DNA from: Adlercreutzia agrestimuris
GTDB taxonomy: Bacteria > Actinomycetota > Coriobacteriia > Coriobacteriales > Eggerthellaceae
Length of the DNA stretch: 64,000 bases
Reading direction: 5' to 3'
NCBI RefSeq assembly: GCF_943193125.1
Contig: NZ_CALPCX010000004.1
Coordinates: 202,614-266,613 of the forward strand
In this document: piece after piece, positions 8,550 to 18,068 of the stretch
How the letters are laid out: every line of letters starts with the position of its first letter
How positions within the stretch are numbered: position 1 is the stretch's first letter
Translations under genes and position numbers: made by a program
The notes under the pieces: model-generated
What the model saw: the letters and a program-made list of their open reading frames with translations, nothing else
What the model was told of the DNA's origin: nothing
Databases searched by the model: none

Positions 8550-9962
8550 ATGGGGTGTGCTATGGAGGCTTTTGCTGACGTGGCGTTGTTGTCGCGTATC
8601 CAGTTTGCGCTCACCGTTGCTTACCACTTCTTGTTCGTGCCCCTTTCAATCGGGCTCGGCTTGATTTTGGCAATCAACGAAACGCGTTATTACCGTTCAC
8701 GCAAACCAGAGGATGCTGCCGCAACAAAGTTCTGGGTAAAGATATTTACCGCTACTTTTGCCATTGGTGTTGCTACGGGCATCACAATGGAGTTTTCTTT
8801 TGGCACCAACTGGGCAAACTATTCGCGTTTTGTCGGCGACATTTTTGGTGCTCCGCTGGCAGCTGAAGCGCTTTTTGCCTTCTTCTTGGAGTCAATCTTT
8901 TTGGGTGTTTTGCTCTTTGGCCGCAAGCTCGTTAGTCCGAAGTTTTATATGGTTTCTGCGTGGCTGGTATGGTTTGGTTCATGCTTGTCAGCGCTTTGGA
9001 TTCTCATTGCGAACTCGTGGATGCAAACACCTGCTGGTGGCGAGCTGAATGCAGAAGGTACGGAAGCTGTCATCACGAATTTCTGGGAGGCGGCTTTCAA
9101 TCCATCGATTTTTGCCCGCTATACACACACTGTTGATGCGCTGCTGATCATGGGTGCCTTTGCTGCTATGGCAGTTGCAGGCTGGTATCTGCTCAAAGGC
9201 CGCAATAAGGACTTCGCAATGAAAACCATGCGCATCGCAGCAGTTGTTGGTATTGTGACCTCATGTGCCATGATTGTGTTTGCACACGCATCCGCTGTGA
9301 ATGTGTGGGAGGAGCAACCCACGAAACTTGCCATGATGGAAGGCATGTATGATTCTGAAGTGCCTCCGCTATATGCGATTGGCATTGTTGATGAAGAGTC
9401 GCAAGAGGTTATTGCGCCTTTTGCCATTCCTGGTGGTACGAGTTTTTTGGCAACTGGTAATTTTGAAACCGAGTATCCCGGCTTAAATGAACTTGCTCAA
9501 ACCGAACAATTTGGCGATATGAATATCGAAGACATGCCCGTTGGCCTGGTGTTTCAGAGTTATCACATCATGGTGGCAATGTATGGACTTATTATGCTCA
9601 CGGCCATTTTAGTGCTGATCTTTAGCTTTAAGGGTGGTCGTATTCAAAAGATGCGTTGGCTGCAGTGGGCTGCTGTTTTGTCGCCTATTTGGCCGTTTAT
9701 CGCAATTCAAACGGGCTGGATTACTGCAGAGGTTGGTCGTCAGCCTTGGGTAGTTTATCCGTCAATGACCGGACCTGATGGCGTGTCGTTGCTGACTAAT
9801 GACGCAATTTCAATGTCAGTTTCTTCAGTTGAACTATGGATTACGCTTGCACTCTTCGTAATTGTCTACCTGATCTTGCTCATCGGCTGGATTCGTGTGG
9901 TTGGTCGCTTTATTAAAGAGGGACCTGTTGTTGAGGCTGATGCAGTAAAGGAAGGTGAATAG
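8550..9962 (+). CDS. cydA: Cytochrome bd quinol oxidase subunit I
   Basis: A membrane subunit of about 470 residues with the heme ligands and quinol region of CydA. The first helix has SRIQFALTVAYHFLFVPLS with the His ligand in YHFLF. A later helix has the second His (ARYTHTVDALL). The conserved GWITAEVGRQPWVVYP segment follows the short quinol loop. With CydB it oxidises quinol and reduces oxygen to water. The start is uncertain: 8532, 8550 and 8562 are all in frame. 8550 is chosen because GAGGA lies 4 bases before it. cydB starts 2 bp after the stop. No cydDC genes are nearby. Confidence 0.95.
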   Translation: MGCAMEAFADVALLSRIQFALTVAYHFLFVPLSIGLGLILAINETRYYRSRKPEDAAATKFWVKIFTATFAIGVATGITMEFSFGTNWANYSRFVGDIFGAPLAAEALFAFFLESIFLGVLLFGRKLVSPKFYMVSAWLVWFGSCLSALWILIANSWMQTPAGGELNAEGTEAVITNFWEAAFNPSIFARYTHTVDALLIMGAFAAMAVAGWYLLKGRNKDFAMKTMRIAAVVGIVTSCAMIVFAHASAVNVWEEQPTKLAMMEGMYDSEVPPLYAIGIVDEESQEVIAPFAIPGGTSFLATGNFETEYPGLNELAQTEQFGDMNIEDMPVGLVFQSYHIMVAMYGLIMLTAILVLIFSFKGGRIQKMRWLQWAAVLSPIWPFIAIQTGWITAEVGRQPWVVYPSMTGPDGVSLLTNDAISMSVSSVELWITLALFVIVYLILLIGWIRVVGRFIKEGPVVEADAVKEGE

Positions 9963-9964
9963 CC

Positions 9965-10996
9965 ATGATGGAGTTTTTGAGCGTCTTGTGGTTCTTTTTG
10001 ATCTTCTTGCTTATTGCTGGCTACTTTGTACTTGACGGTTTTGATCTAGGTATTGGTGTTCTGTCACCATTTATTGCTAAAAACGATGAAGAGCGCGCGA
10101 TTCTTCGCCGTTCAATCGGACCGGTATGGGACGGTAATGAGGTATGGCTGTTGACTGCAGGTGGTGCGCTGTTTGCGGCATTTCCTGATGCCTATGCAAC
10201 GACGTTTTCTGGTTTTTACCTGGCTGTCATGCTGGTGCTTTTTGGCTTAATCGTTCGTGCTGTTTCGTTTGAGTTTGGCGCAGGTGATCCTCATTGGCGT
10301 GGGCTTTGGAACGTATGCTTTTTTGTGGGATCGCTTTTGCCGGCTCTTCTTTTGGGTGTTGCGGTAGGTAACATTTTTGCTGGTATTCCGATGGACGCAA
10401 TGGGAGACTATGCGGGTGTACCGCTCTTTGGGCTTATTACGCCATTTACCCTGCTTACCGGGCTTTTGGGTTTGAGCATGTTTTTGGCAGCTGGTGCTGC
10501 TTGGGCAGCGCTTAAGACCCCGCTTGGATCTGAACTACGCGCTCGCGCAATTGCTCTGCGCATGCCGTTGCAGGTTATCTCCCTTGTATTGTTTGTGATT
10601 GTGTCCATCTATGCGCTGATCCTTATCGGACCTGAGATGGATCCAAACCTCAATGTTTTGCGTATTCTGTTTGCTGTGCTTGTAATAGCTGGTTTGGTGG
10701 TTGCTCTGATTGTGGGCAAGTTGCAAGACAATGACCTGAAGGCTTTTTTGGCGCAATCTTTGTCGATGATTGCTCTCGTGGCACTTTTGGCATGCTCCAT
10801 GTTCCCAGTACTGGTGAATGCAACACCTGATTCAATTGGCCCAGCAATTACCATTTACAATGCAGCATCATCAGAGCTTTCACTTGCGTGCATGTCCATT
10901 ATTCTCTGCATTGGATTACCGCTGGTGCTGATTTATCACGTTGTCATTTATCGAACGTTTAGGGGTCGTATTAGTGCTGATGATTTGAAGCACTAA
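9965..10996 (+). CDS. cydB: Cytochrome bd quinol oxidase subunit II
   Basis: A 343-residue polytopic membrane protein of the CydB family, recognised from its N-terminus (FFLIFLLIAGYFVLDGFDLG) and RSIGPVWDGNEVWLLTAGG near residues 53-71. It pairs with CydA in the bd oxidase. The ribosome site (GAAGGTGA) lies inside the end of cydA, so the two genes form one operon, closed by the hairpin at 11071. Two adjacent ATG codons (9965, 9968) are possible starts. Confidence 0.96.
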   Translation: MMEFLSVLWFFLIFLLIAGYFVLDGFDLGIGVLSPFIAKNDEERAILRRSIGPVWDGNEVWLLTAGGALFAAFPDAYATTFSGFYLAVMLVLFGLIVRAVSFEFGAGDPHWRGLWNVCFFVGSLLPALLLGVAVGNIFAGIPMDAMGDYAGVPLFGLITPFTLLTGLLGLSMFLAAGAAWAALKTPLGSELRARAIALRMPLQVISLVLFVIVSIYALILIGPEMDPNLNVLRILFAVLVIAGLVVALIVGKLQDNDLKAFLAQSLSMIALVALLACSMFPVLVNATPDSIGPAITIYNAASSELSLACMSIILCIGLPLVLIYHVVIYRTFRGRISADDLKH

Positions 10997-11070
10997 ATGA
11001 TGCTTGGCGCAAAAAGCGACACCTCTTATGAGCGGCACGTATTGTAGGCAGTACGTACCGACAAAGCAAA

Positions 11071-11129
11071 GGGCACTTCGCAACCTTTCGAAACTTCCGG
11101 AAGGTAGCGAGGTGCCCTCTTTCTATCTT
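11071..11129 (+). terminator. Terminator of cydAB
   Basis: A 17-position stem (11071-11087 with 11101-11117) has one mismatch and one G-T wobble. It pairs GGGCACTTCGCAACCTT with AAGGTAGCGAGGTGCCC across a 13-base loop, and is followed by CTCTTTCTATCTT. The rest of the 379-bp gap up to pyrG (11130-11375) shows no gene; no clear promoter could be assigned. Confidence 0.75.
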
Positions 11130-11375
11130 AGGTCTTGCTTATTGGGCATGGTTTGCTGGGGAAAGAAACAACGGCATAGCGGTTTTGTTGTGTTACGCGT
11201 GAGTTAAAACTGTCTGCCATTGTCTCTGTGTCAGAGGCGGGGTTTCTACAATGAGTGGGAACGATAGGAAGCTCAGCGCAGCGTGGCGCGATGCAAGTTG
11301 CAGGTTGCGATGAATGCGGATTCTCTAGCTAGAGAAGCAGGTGCGCTGAGTATGAGCTTTAAGGCGGGAAGCATC

Positions 11376-13079
11376 ATGGCAAAGCATATATTTGTAACAG
11401 GTGGCGTTGTTTCTTCTCTTGGTAAAGGTATTACAGCGGCTTCGCTGGGATACCTCCTGAAGGCGCGTGGTTATAAAGTCACTATGCAAAAGATGGATCC
11501 GTATCTCAATGTTGATCCGGGCACTATGAGTCCATTTCAACATGGCGAAGTATTTGTTACCGAAGATGGCCACGAAGGAGATCTTGACCTTGGGCATTAC
11601 GAGCGTTTTATTGACGAGAATCTCTCACGTGAGTCGAATTTTACGCAAGGCTCCATCTATCAAAGTCTTATCGCCCAAGAGCGTAGGGGAGATTTTCTTG
11701 GCGGAACCGTGCAAGTGATACCACATGTGACCGAAGCCATTAAAGCGCGGCTTCGTCGTGCAGCTGAACAGTCTGGTGCGCATATTGTGATCTCCGAAAT
11801 TGGAGGGACTGTTGGTGATATTGAATCGCTTCCTTTTATTGAAGCGGCTCGACAATTCAAAAAGGAAAAGCCTGATGATGACGTGTTGTTCATCCACGTT
11901 ACTTTAGTTCCCTACATTGCTGCAGCGCATGAAGTTAAAACCAAGCCTACGCAGCATTCAGTGAAAGAATTGCGCTCACTTGGTGTGCAGCCAGATTTTA
12001 TTGTGTGCCGATCTGATCACGAGATCTCATCAGCTGTAAAAGATAAAATTGCACTCTTTTGTGATGTTGCAGCTGAAGATGTTCTCTCTTGTGTGGATGC
12101 ACCGAGCATCTACGAGGTTCCGCTAGAGCTATCCCACCAAGGGTTTGACGTCTTAGTGCTTGAGAAGCTTGGGTTGCCCGTATGTGATGCTGATATGGAT
12201 GGATTGGTTTCATACCTCGATGCACAACACACCTGTTCAGACGCAGTTGACATTGCAATTGTCGGAAAGTATGTCAGTTTGCCAGATGCCTATCTTTCGG
12301 TCATTGAGGCTTTACATCATGCAGGTGTGGCATGCGGTGTTAAAGTCAACGTCCATCTGATAGATGGAGGATTGCTTGATGAAACAAATGTGGAAGAGAC
12401 TCTGAGTGACATGGACGGCATTTTGGTGCCAGGCGGTTTTGGGCAGAGAGCCTTTGAGGGCAAGATCATCGCAGCGCGATATGCGCGTGAGAATAATGTG
12501 CCTTACTTCGGCATTTGTTTGGGGCTGCAAGCTGCTGTATGTGAATTTGCGCGCAGCTGCTGCAATCTTCCCGGCGCCACATCGGCTGAGTTCGTGGACG
12601 AAATTGCTGCCAGCGCCGATGAAGCGTGCGCCTCTAATCTTTTTGCTGCCGCTTCGCATTCGTTGCCGCTTGTGGTGGATCTCATGCCAGAACAAGCTGA
12701 CATAGAAGATAAGGGTGGCACTATGCGTCTTGGTGCATATCCTTGTTGTATTTTACCTGGTACGCGCGCATATGAAGCATACCAGCAAGAGCTGGTTTAC
12801 GAGCGTCATCGTCATCGATTTGAAGTGAACAACTCGTATCGCGAATGCCTAAAAGAGTCTGGATTGGTTATTTCGGGTACATCTCCTGATAAGCGATTGG
12901 TTGAAATGATTGAGTTGACGGATCACCCGTGGTTTGTTGCTACGCAAGCCCATCCTGAATTTAAAAGCAGGCCAACGCGCCCGCATCCACTCTTCCTGGG
13001 CTTTGTGCGCGCCGCCCAATCTGCTTCAAGGGCAGCCGAAAAGACACACAAAAGTGCTGAATCGTCAGAAATCGCATAG
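11376..13079 (+). CDS. pyrG: CTP synthase
   Basis: A 567-residue amidotransferase that makes CTP from UTP, ATP and glutamine. The N-terminal synthase domain starts [18 protein letters not shown]. The C-terminal class-I glutaminase domain has the nucleophile loop YFGICLGLQ near residue 385 and the His-Pro-Glu pair in AHPEFKSRP near 526. The start at 11376 is fixed by AAGGCGGGA 6 bases upstream and by homology; the frame is open about 90 bp further upstream but without a family match. About 30 residues at the extreme C-terminus (after FVRAAQ) are low complexity. Confidence 0.96.
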   Translation: MAKHIFVTGGVVSSLGKGITAASLGYLLKARGYKVTMQKMDPYLNVDPGTMSPFQHGEVFVTEDGHEGDLDLGHYERFIDENLSRESNFTQGSIYQSLIAQERRGDFLGGTVQVIPHVTEAIKARLRRAAEQSGAHIVISEIGGTVGDIESLPFIEAARQFKKEKPDDDVLFIHVTLVPYIAAAHEVKTKPTQHSVKELRSLGVQPDFIVCRSDHEISSAVKDKIALFCDVAAEDVLSCVDAPSIYEVPLELSHQGFDVLVLEKLGLPVCDADMDGLVSYLDAQHTCSDAVDIAIVGKYVSLPDAYLSVIEALHHAGVACGVKVNVHLIDGGLLDETNVEETLSDMDGILVPGGFGQRAFEGKIIAARYARENNVPYFGICLGLQAAVCEFARSCCNLPGATSAEFVDEIAASADEACASNLFAAASHSLPLVVDLMPEQADIEDKGGTMRLGAYPCCILPGTRAYEAYQQELVYERHRHRFEVNNSYRECLKESGLVISGTSPDKRLVEMIELTDHPWFVATQAHPEFKSRPTRPHPLFLGFVRAAQSASRAAEKTHKSAESSEIA

Positions 13080-13140
13080 CTAAAACGGAGAATCGCGACG
13101 AAGCTAAGCTCCGCGTGGAAAAATACGTTAGTATTGAGGA

Positions 13141-14043
13141 ATGAAAAACGAACTCGCACAAGACTATCTTTCCTACTTGCGCGTTGAGCGAGGGAGCTCT
13201 TCGCTCACTATTGAGGCTTATCAGCGTGATTTGGCTGACTTTGTGAGCTTTTGTGAAGAAAAAGGCATTATGCAAGTGGAACAAGCCACGCGAGAAGACA
13301 TTGTTGATTTTGAAAATGCGTTGTTTGCACGCGGGCTTGCTCCATCAACGGTTGATAGACGTATCTCTGTTCTTAAAGGGTTTTATCGTTTCTTAGTGCG
13401 AGAGGGCTATCTCACCACAACGCCTACTGCGCTTATTAAGCTTCCTAAAACACCTGAAAAGTTGCCCGATGTATTAACGATTGACCAGATCACGCAAATG
13501 CTCTCCGAACCTGTTGAGCCTACGCCTACCGCCAAACGCGACCGGGCTATTCTGGAAGTGTTGTATGGGTGTGGGTTGCGTGTAAGCGAATGTGTGGGAC
13601 TCAGCTTAGCCAATCTCGTGTTGGAGGAGGGCTATTTTCGTGTATTTGGCAAGGGAGGCAAAGAGCGCTTTGTACCAATCTCGGGTGCTGCACTGAGATC
13701 CCTTGTTATTTATTTGAATGAAGGACGCCCCCAGCTGGTGCGATCAAGTGTCAACAACGATGGTGCCGTTTTTTTGAATGCGCGCGGGGGAAGACTCACA
13801 CGACAAAGCGTTCATTCTGTAGTAGCACGAGCGGGGTTGGTGATAGGGGTTAAAAACTTGCATCCCCATACGCTTCGTCATTCGTTTGCAACTCATCTTC
13901 TTGAAGGTGGGGCGGACTTGCGTGTCATCCAGGAGCTTCTTGGGCACGCCGATATCTCAACTACGCAGATTTATACACACGTCAATAGAGCTCATGTACG
14001 CGAGGAATATCAGCGAGCACATCCTCGCGCGAAGTGCAAGTAA
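13141..14043 (+). CDS. xerD: Tyrosine recombinase XerD
   Basis: A 300-residue tyrosine recombinase with an N-terminal SAM-like DNA-binding domain ([22 protein letters not shown]) and the catalytic R-K-H-R-H-Y set: Arg in YGCGLRVSE near residue 145, [10 protein letters not shown] near 243-252, [15 protein letters not shown] near 266-280. The length and lack of a phage context fit the housekeeping Xer enzyme that resolves chromosome dimers. A GAGGA lies directly against the ATG, which is unusually tight. It has its own terminator and lies just upstream of the dcw cluster. Confidence 0.88.
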   Translation: MKNELAQDYLSYLRVERGSSSLTIEAYQRDLADFVSFCEEKGIMQVEQATREDIVDFENALFARGLAPSTVDRRISVLKGFYRFLVREGYLTTTPTALIKLPKTPEKLPDVLTIDQITQMLSEPVEPTPTAKRDRAILEVLYGCGLRVSECVGLSLANLVLEEGYFRVFGKGGKERFVPISGAALRSLVIYLNEGRPQLVRSSVNNDGAVFLNARGGRLTRQSVHSVVARAGLVIGVKNLHPHTLRHSFATHLLEGGADLRVIQELLGHADISTTQIYTHVNRAHVREEYQRAHPRAKCK

Positions 14044-14108
14044 TCATTCTTTTTCAAACTTGCGTATAAATTGTGGGGCAAGTGGTACACCCTACAAACT
14101 TTTTTCAT

Positions 14109-14133
14109 GGAGTGCAAAATGCGCTCCTTTTTT
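14109..14133 (+). terminator. Terminator of xerD
   Basis: GGAGTGC pairs with GCGCTCC (one T-G wobble) around an AAAAT loop and is followed by six T residues. The remaining sequence up to mraZ contains only the promoter and MraZ-box region described at 14278. Confidence 0.8.
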
Positions 14134-14277
14134 ATGTCAGCACTATATCTTGTGGTGCAAAACAAGACTTGAACAATATATTGGAAAACCATGCCAAACG
14201 TCTGTTCGAAGATGACGAATTTGCCGTAAGACCTGGGGTTTAGGTGTGTTGGAATAGGGGGCAAATTGGTCAAAAAA

Positions 14278-14308
14278 TGTTGTAAAGTGGGGCAAAGTGG
14301 GATAAGAT
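14278..14308 (+). promoter_or_regulatory. MraZ boxes and promoter of the dcw cluster
   Basis: Three 5-mers recur at exact 10-bp spacing: TGTTG (14278), TGGGG (14288) and TGGGA (14298). Each pair is separated by 5 bases (TAAAG, CAAAG). This is the TGGGN-N5-TGGGN array bound by MraZ in other bacteria, with the first copy degenerate. A TTGTAA box (14280-14285), 17-bp spacer and TAAGAT box (14303-14308) overlap it, so MraZ bound here would block its own promoter. Confidence 0.65.
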
Positions 14309-14353
14309 GTGAAACACAGAGAGCCCGACTGGGAGTTCAGCCGAAAGGAAAAG

Positions 14354-14800
14354 ATGTCAGAAGAGACCCCAAAAGCGAAAACGCTCAAGGGCACCCATCG
14401 CTTCAAGGTGGATGCAAAGGGTCGCATGTCTTTGCCGGCAAGCTTTCGTAAGGTTCTCTCCTCGGACTTGGTAGTAACGCCCAATCCGCATGACGAGTGC
14501 ATTTATGTTTTCGAGCCTGAGAGTTTTGATCAATGGATTGAAGACGCATTCAATCGTGTGGGCGGTTACAACCCGCTGGATAACGGACATGTTGCACAGC
14601 GCAGAAAACTTTTTGCGCGTGCCGTAGATGTCACAACGGATTCAGCAGGACGCATTATGTTGTCAGCTGACCAACGTAAGACGGTTGGCATAGACAAAGA
14701 TGTGGTACTCGTGGGCAACTCGGGTTACTTCGAAGTTTGGGACGCGAAGCGCTACGACCAGGTTGATGCTGATGTTGACCTTAGCCAGTTGTTTGGCTAG
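14354..14800 (+). CDS. mraZ: Transcriptional regulator / division protein MraZ
   Basis: A 148-residue MraZ with two AbrB-like swapped-hairpin domains. Each copy contains a D-x-x-GR motif (VDAKGRMSLPASFR near residues 20-33; TTDSAGRIMLSADQR near 95-109). MraZ forms a ring that binds repeated TGGGN boxes and represses the dcw operon. The start at 14354 has AAAGGA 6 bases upstream; an in-frame ATG at 14309 is less likely because it sits at the predicted transcript start. It is first in the cluster, upstream of rsmH. Confidence 0.93.
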   Translation: MSEETPKAKTLKGTHRFKVDAKGRMSLPASFRKVLSSDLVVTPNPHDECIYVFEPESFDQWIEDAFNRVGGYNPLDNGHVAQRRKLFARAVDVTTDSAGRIMLSADQRKTVGIDKDVVLVGNSGYFEVWDAKRYDQVDADVDLSQLFG

Positions 14801-14827
14801 GCCCATGAGTACGACCAACCGTAAGGC

Positions 14828-15811
14828 GTGAGCGAAGTGACAAGCGAATATCGGCATACACCGGTTCTGCTCGCCGAGTGCCTCGAATACTCGAACCTTA
14901 AAACACAGCAAACATTCGTGGACGCAACACTCGGCGGGGCAGGGCATTCATATGAGGCGGCAAAGCTCATAGGGTGCGGCGGCACATTAGTGGGTATTGA
15001 TCAAGACGAAGTTGCTCTTGAGGCAGCTTCTCGCAAACTCGGCACATTATCTGATGACGTGCGCCCGCACCTTGAGCTTATTCGCAACAATTTTGCACAT
15101 CTTGATGATGCTTTATTAGAAGCAGCAATTCCTGGAATGGATGCAATCCTTTTTGATCTGGGAGTTTCATCAGTGCAAATTGACACGCCAGCGCGCGGCT
15201 TTTCCTTTAAGGAAAATAGCCCACTTGATATGCGGATGGATCCGGGCAATCAAACCTTAACCGCAGCAGAGATCATCAACACTTACAACGCAGCAGATCT
15301 CACTCGGATCATCCGGCAGTATTCAGATGAAAAATGGGCAAGTCGCATTGCAGACTTTATTGTCCGCGCACGTGAAAACCAGCCTATTACTGAAAGCGAG
15401 CAGCTTGTTGAGATCATTAAAGCTGCCATCCCGGCATCAGCACGTCGTGCGGGTGGCCATCCTGCTAAGCGCACGTTCCAAGCGTTACGTATTGAGGTAA
15501 ATGGCGAACTTGATGTGCTTAGATCAGGATTAGAAGCCGCAGTTCGTTGGCTGAATCCCGGAGGTCGGTTGCTGGTAATTAGTTATCACTCGCTCGAAGA
15601 TCGTATTGTTAAAGACACTTTCGCATCGTATGCAAATCGCTGCGAATGTCCTGTTGACCTTCCTGTTTGTGTCTGTGGTAAAGAGCCGATATTACAAATT
15701 GTTACACGCAAACCGATTGTGGCAACCGACGAAGAGGTTGCACGCAATCCGCGAGCTCGCAGCGCAAAGCTTCGTGTGGCACAAAAATTAGCTACGCGTT
15801 TCGACGTGTAA
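14828..15811 (+). CDS. rsmH: 16S rRNA (cytosine-1402 N4) methyltransferase
   Basis: A 327-residue MraW/RsmH enzyme. It has the family start YRHTPVLLAECLEY, the SAM-binding motif FVDATLGGAGHS near residues 34-45, DLGVSSVQIDTPARGFSF near 112-129, and AKRTFQALRIEVNGEL near 215-230. It methylates C1402 of 16S rRNA at N4. The start is a GTG at 14828 (TAAGG just before it); another GTG at 14837 is possible. Confidence 0.95.
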   Translation: MSEVTSEYRHTPVLLAECLEYSNLKTQQTFVDATLGGAGHSYEAAKLIGCGGTLVGIDQDEVALEAASRKLGTLSDDVRPHLELIRNNFAHLDDALLEAAIPGMDAILFDLGVSSVQIDTPARGFSFKENSPLDMRMDPGNQTLTAAEIINTYNAADLTRIIRQYSDEKWASRIADFIVRARENQPITESEQLVEIIKAAIPASARRAGGHPAKRTFQALRIEVNGELDVLRSGLEAAVRWLNPGGRLLVISYHSLEDRIVKDTFASYANRCECPVDLPVCVCGKEPILQIVTRKPIVATDEEVARNPRARSAKLRVAQKLATRFDV

Positions 15812-15856
15812 AACAGCCGACCGCTCACAAAGCATAAACACAGAAAGGAGGCGGCT

Positions 15857-16339
15857 ATGGGCGCAGCGCCAGCATATTCGCTGTACAACTCTCGTGCAAC
15901 CGCACCCGCGCGTACGCGTCAACATATGCCAAAACCCTCTTTTCAGGTGATTCCCGGTAAAGCACCGCGTACCCAAAGTGTACCCACCGCTTCGCCGGCG
16001 GCTTTTGCGCTTAAACTTACTGTTGTGGTTTTGTTGGTGCTGACTGTTGTTGCTTGTGTTCGACTTTCGCTTTCAAGCGCAACGGCGGCAACTGCTATGG
16101 AGTCCCAAAAACTGAGCGCTTCAATTGAAGATGCACGCAGTAATGGTGCTGCGCTTGAGGTGTCGCTTGGATCACTTACTAACCCTACTCGTGTGCGCGA
16201 TCAAGCCAAAGCGCTCGGGATGGTTGCTCCAGAAACAACGAGCGTTATCACCTTAGATGAAGATATCGTAATGACCGATCAAGCAGGCAATCTTTCGCTT
16301 TCGTCAAGCGTTGAAGCCGCACATGAACGGGGAGTCTAA
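15857..16339 (+). CDS. ftsL: Cell division protein FtsL-like
   Basis: A 160-residue single-pass membrane protein: about 48 hydrophilic cytoplasmic residues rich in Ala, Pro, Arg and Thr, one helix near residues 51-70 (LKLTVVVLLVLTVVACVRL), then an extracytoplasmic coiled-coil segment. The size, topology and position between rsmH and the ftsI-type transpeptidase identify it as FtsL; sequence similarity in this family is weak. AAAGGAGG lies 5 bases before the ATG. In the divisome FtsL bridges FtsQ/DivIB-type proteins and FtsWI. Confidence 0.8.
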   Translation: MGAAPAYSLYNSRATAPARTRQHMPKPSFQVIPGKAPRTQSVPTASPAAFALKLTVVVLLVLTVVACVRLSLSSATAATAMESQKLSASIEDARSNGAALEVSLGSLTNPTRVRDQAKALGMVAPETTSVITLDEDIVMTDQAGNLSLSSSVEAAHERGV

Positions 16340-16342
16340 CTC

Positions 16343-18061
16343 GTGGCGGCCTCTACAGATAAGAGAAGCTCGCGACCGTTCTGGCCGCTTGTTTTCTTTT
16401 TGGGAATAGCTTTACTTATTTTTGCGCGCTTGGGCTACCTTACTGTTGTGAAAGCTCCCGAGTATAGTGCTATGGCTTCAGAGGCTCGCACGGTTAGTTT
16501 CCCCATTGAACCTCGTCGCGGTACGATTTATGACCGCAATGGCACGGTGCTAGCGGTAAGCGTTGAAGCTACTACCATTTATGCCAATCCTGTTGAAATT
16601 GATGATCCGGCCGCTACGGCAGCTCAGCTTGCAAGCGTGCTTGGTGGCAAAATGGAAGACTTTCTTCCTATTTTGACAGCCAATAAAACCAACTATTCTG
16701 TCATCGAACGCAAGGCTGACGTAGCACTTGCTGACAAGGTCAAAGAACTTGATCTTGATGGCATTTATTTTGTTTCAGAATCTCGTCGTGAGTACCCACA
16801 CGGTCAAGTTGCGGGTCAAATAATTGGAGCGTGCTCAATTGGCGTAGATGAAGAGAACAATCGCGAATATTACTATGGTGTATCTGGTCTTGAAGCTTAC
16901 TATGATGATATTTTGTCAGGCGAGGTAGGCTATTACGAAGCCGAGCGCGGACGAGACGGATCTCCCATTCCTGGTGGCGTGCATGAGTCGGTGGCTGCGG
17001 TGGATGGCCAAGATATCATTATCTCTATTGACCTTGAACTTCAAGAAGCTCTTGAAAAGCGCCTGGTGCAAGGGATTGAAGACTTGGATGCTGAAAGCGG
17101 AAGCGCGCTCGTTATGGATGGCGGTTCGGGCGAAATCTATGCTGCAGCTTCATTACCACTTTTTAATCCCGCAGACAGAAGTGAAGTAGAAGAGGGCGCT
17201 ACGAAACTCAAGTGTGTTACTGATCTTTTTGAGCCCGGTTCAATTTTCAAATCGGTGTCCACTATGGCACTTCTTGAGACCAACACGATGTCGCCTGATG
17301 ACGAGTTGTTCTGCCCGGCTTCAATTACCGCAGACGGTTACACAATTTCAGACGCACATGAGCGCGGAGATGAAACATTTACGCTTCGCCAAATTCTTGA
17401 TCAATCGTCAAATGTTGGTATTTCGCTTGCGGTTGAGTCTATGGGATTCGATAAGCTTTACAATCATATTATTGACTACAATCTTCACTCAACAACGGGA
17501 GTAGATTATCCGGGTGAGGGAGAAGTGGGCACCGAGTATCTAGGCAACTTACCTGCGTTTGATAATTGGAGCCGTGTAACGGGATACAACATTAGCTTTG
17601 GCCAGGGCCTTTCGGTAACACCGCTGCAGATCACGCGTTTTTATGGCGCGCTGGTAAATGATGGTGTTGAGTGTACACCCCACTTCTTGGTGTCAAAACC
17701 GCAAAGTGGTGAAGTGGTTGACTATCCCACCGAAGACGTTATTGCAAATAAAGCTGCAATTCCAACAATCACCAGCATGCTGCAAACGGTAGTTACCGAT
17801 GGTACAGGTAAACGTGCTGCAATTGAGGGATTTGATGTGGCTGGCAAGACATCCACTGCTGAAATTTATGACGAAGAAAATGGCGGATATCGCGAAGGCG
17901 TCTACAATTTGGCCTTTACGGGTTTTTTGGCGAATTCATCAAGTCAATTAGTATGTTTTGTGGGTGCGAATGAGGTTCCTGACGATAGTTCGGTTACCCC
18001 TCTATTTAAGGATATAATGACAACCGCAATTGATCGTTTCAGGATTTCGCCCGATAAGTGA
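16343..18061 (+). CDS. ftsI: Division-specific peptidoglycan transpeptidase (PBP3/FtsI type)
   Basis: A 572-residue class B penicillin-binding protein with one N-terminal helix (residues 13-35), a dimerisation domain beginning PRRGTIYDRNG, and a transpeptidase domain. The three catalytic motifs are visible: S300-x-x-K303 (GSIFK), S355-S356-N357 and K502-T503-S504. It crosslinks septal peptidoglycan with FtsW. The GTG start has GGGGAG 8 bases upstream inside the end of ftsL, which suggests translational coupling. A spoVD-type PASTA extension is absent. Confidence 0.94.
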   Translation: MAASTDKRSSRPFWPLVFFLGIALLIFARLGYLTVVKAPEYSAMASEARTVSFPIEPRRGTIYDRNGTVLAVSVEATTIYANPVEIDDPAATAAQLASVLGGKMEDFLPILTANKTNYSVIERKADVALADKVKELDLDGIYFVSESRREYPHGQVAGQIIGACSIGVDEENNREYYYGVSGLEAYYDDILSGEVGYYEAERGRDGSPIPGGVHESVAAVDGQDIIISIDLELQEALEKRLVQGIEDLDAESGSALVMDGGSGEIYAAASLPLFNPADRSEVEEGATKLKCVTDLFEPGSIFKSVSTMALLETNTMSPDDELFCPASITADGYTISDAHERGDETFTLRQILDQSSNVGISLAVESMGFDKLYNHIIDYNLHSTTGVDYPGEGEVGTEYLGNLPAFDNWSRVTGYNISFGQGLSVTPLQITRFYGALVNDGVECTPHFLVSKPQSGEVVDYPTEDVIANKAAIPTITSMLQTVVTDGTGKRAAIEGFDVAGKTSTAEIYDEENGGYREGVYNLAFTGFLANSSSQLVCFVGANEVPDDSSVTPLFKDIMTTAIDRFRISPDK

Positions 18062-18068
18062 GGAACTC

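Noticed and set aside
13141..14043. The xerD-type gene as the integrase of the tRNA-Glu island
   Set aside because: It is 35 kb away, has the housekeeping length and context, and sits by the dcw cluster.
14072..14086. A second TGGGG-CAAG-TGG pair upstream of the MraZ boxes
   Set aside because: The spacing is 9 bp, not 10, and the second half is TGGTA, so it does not match the MraZ array.
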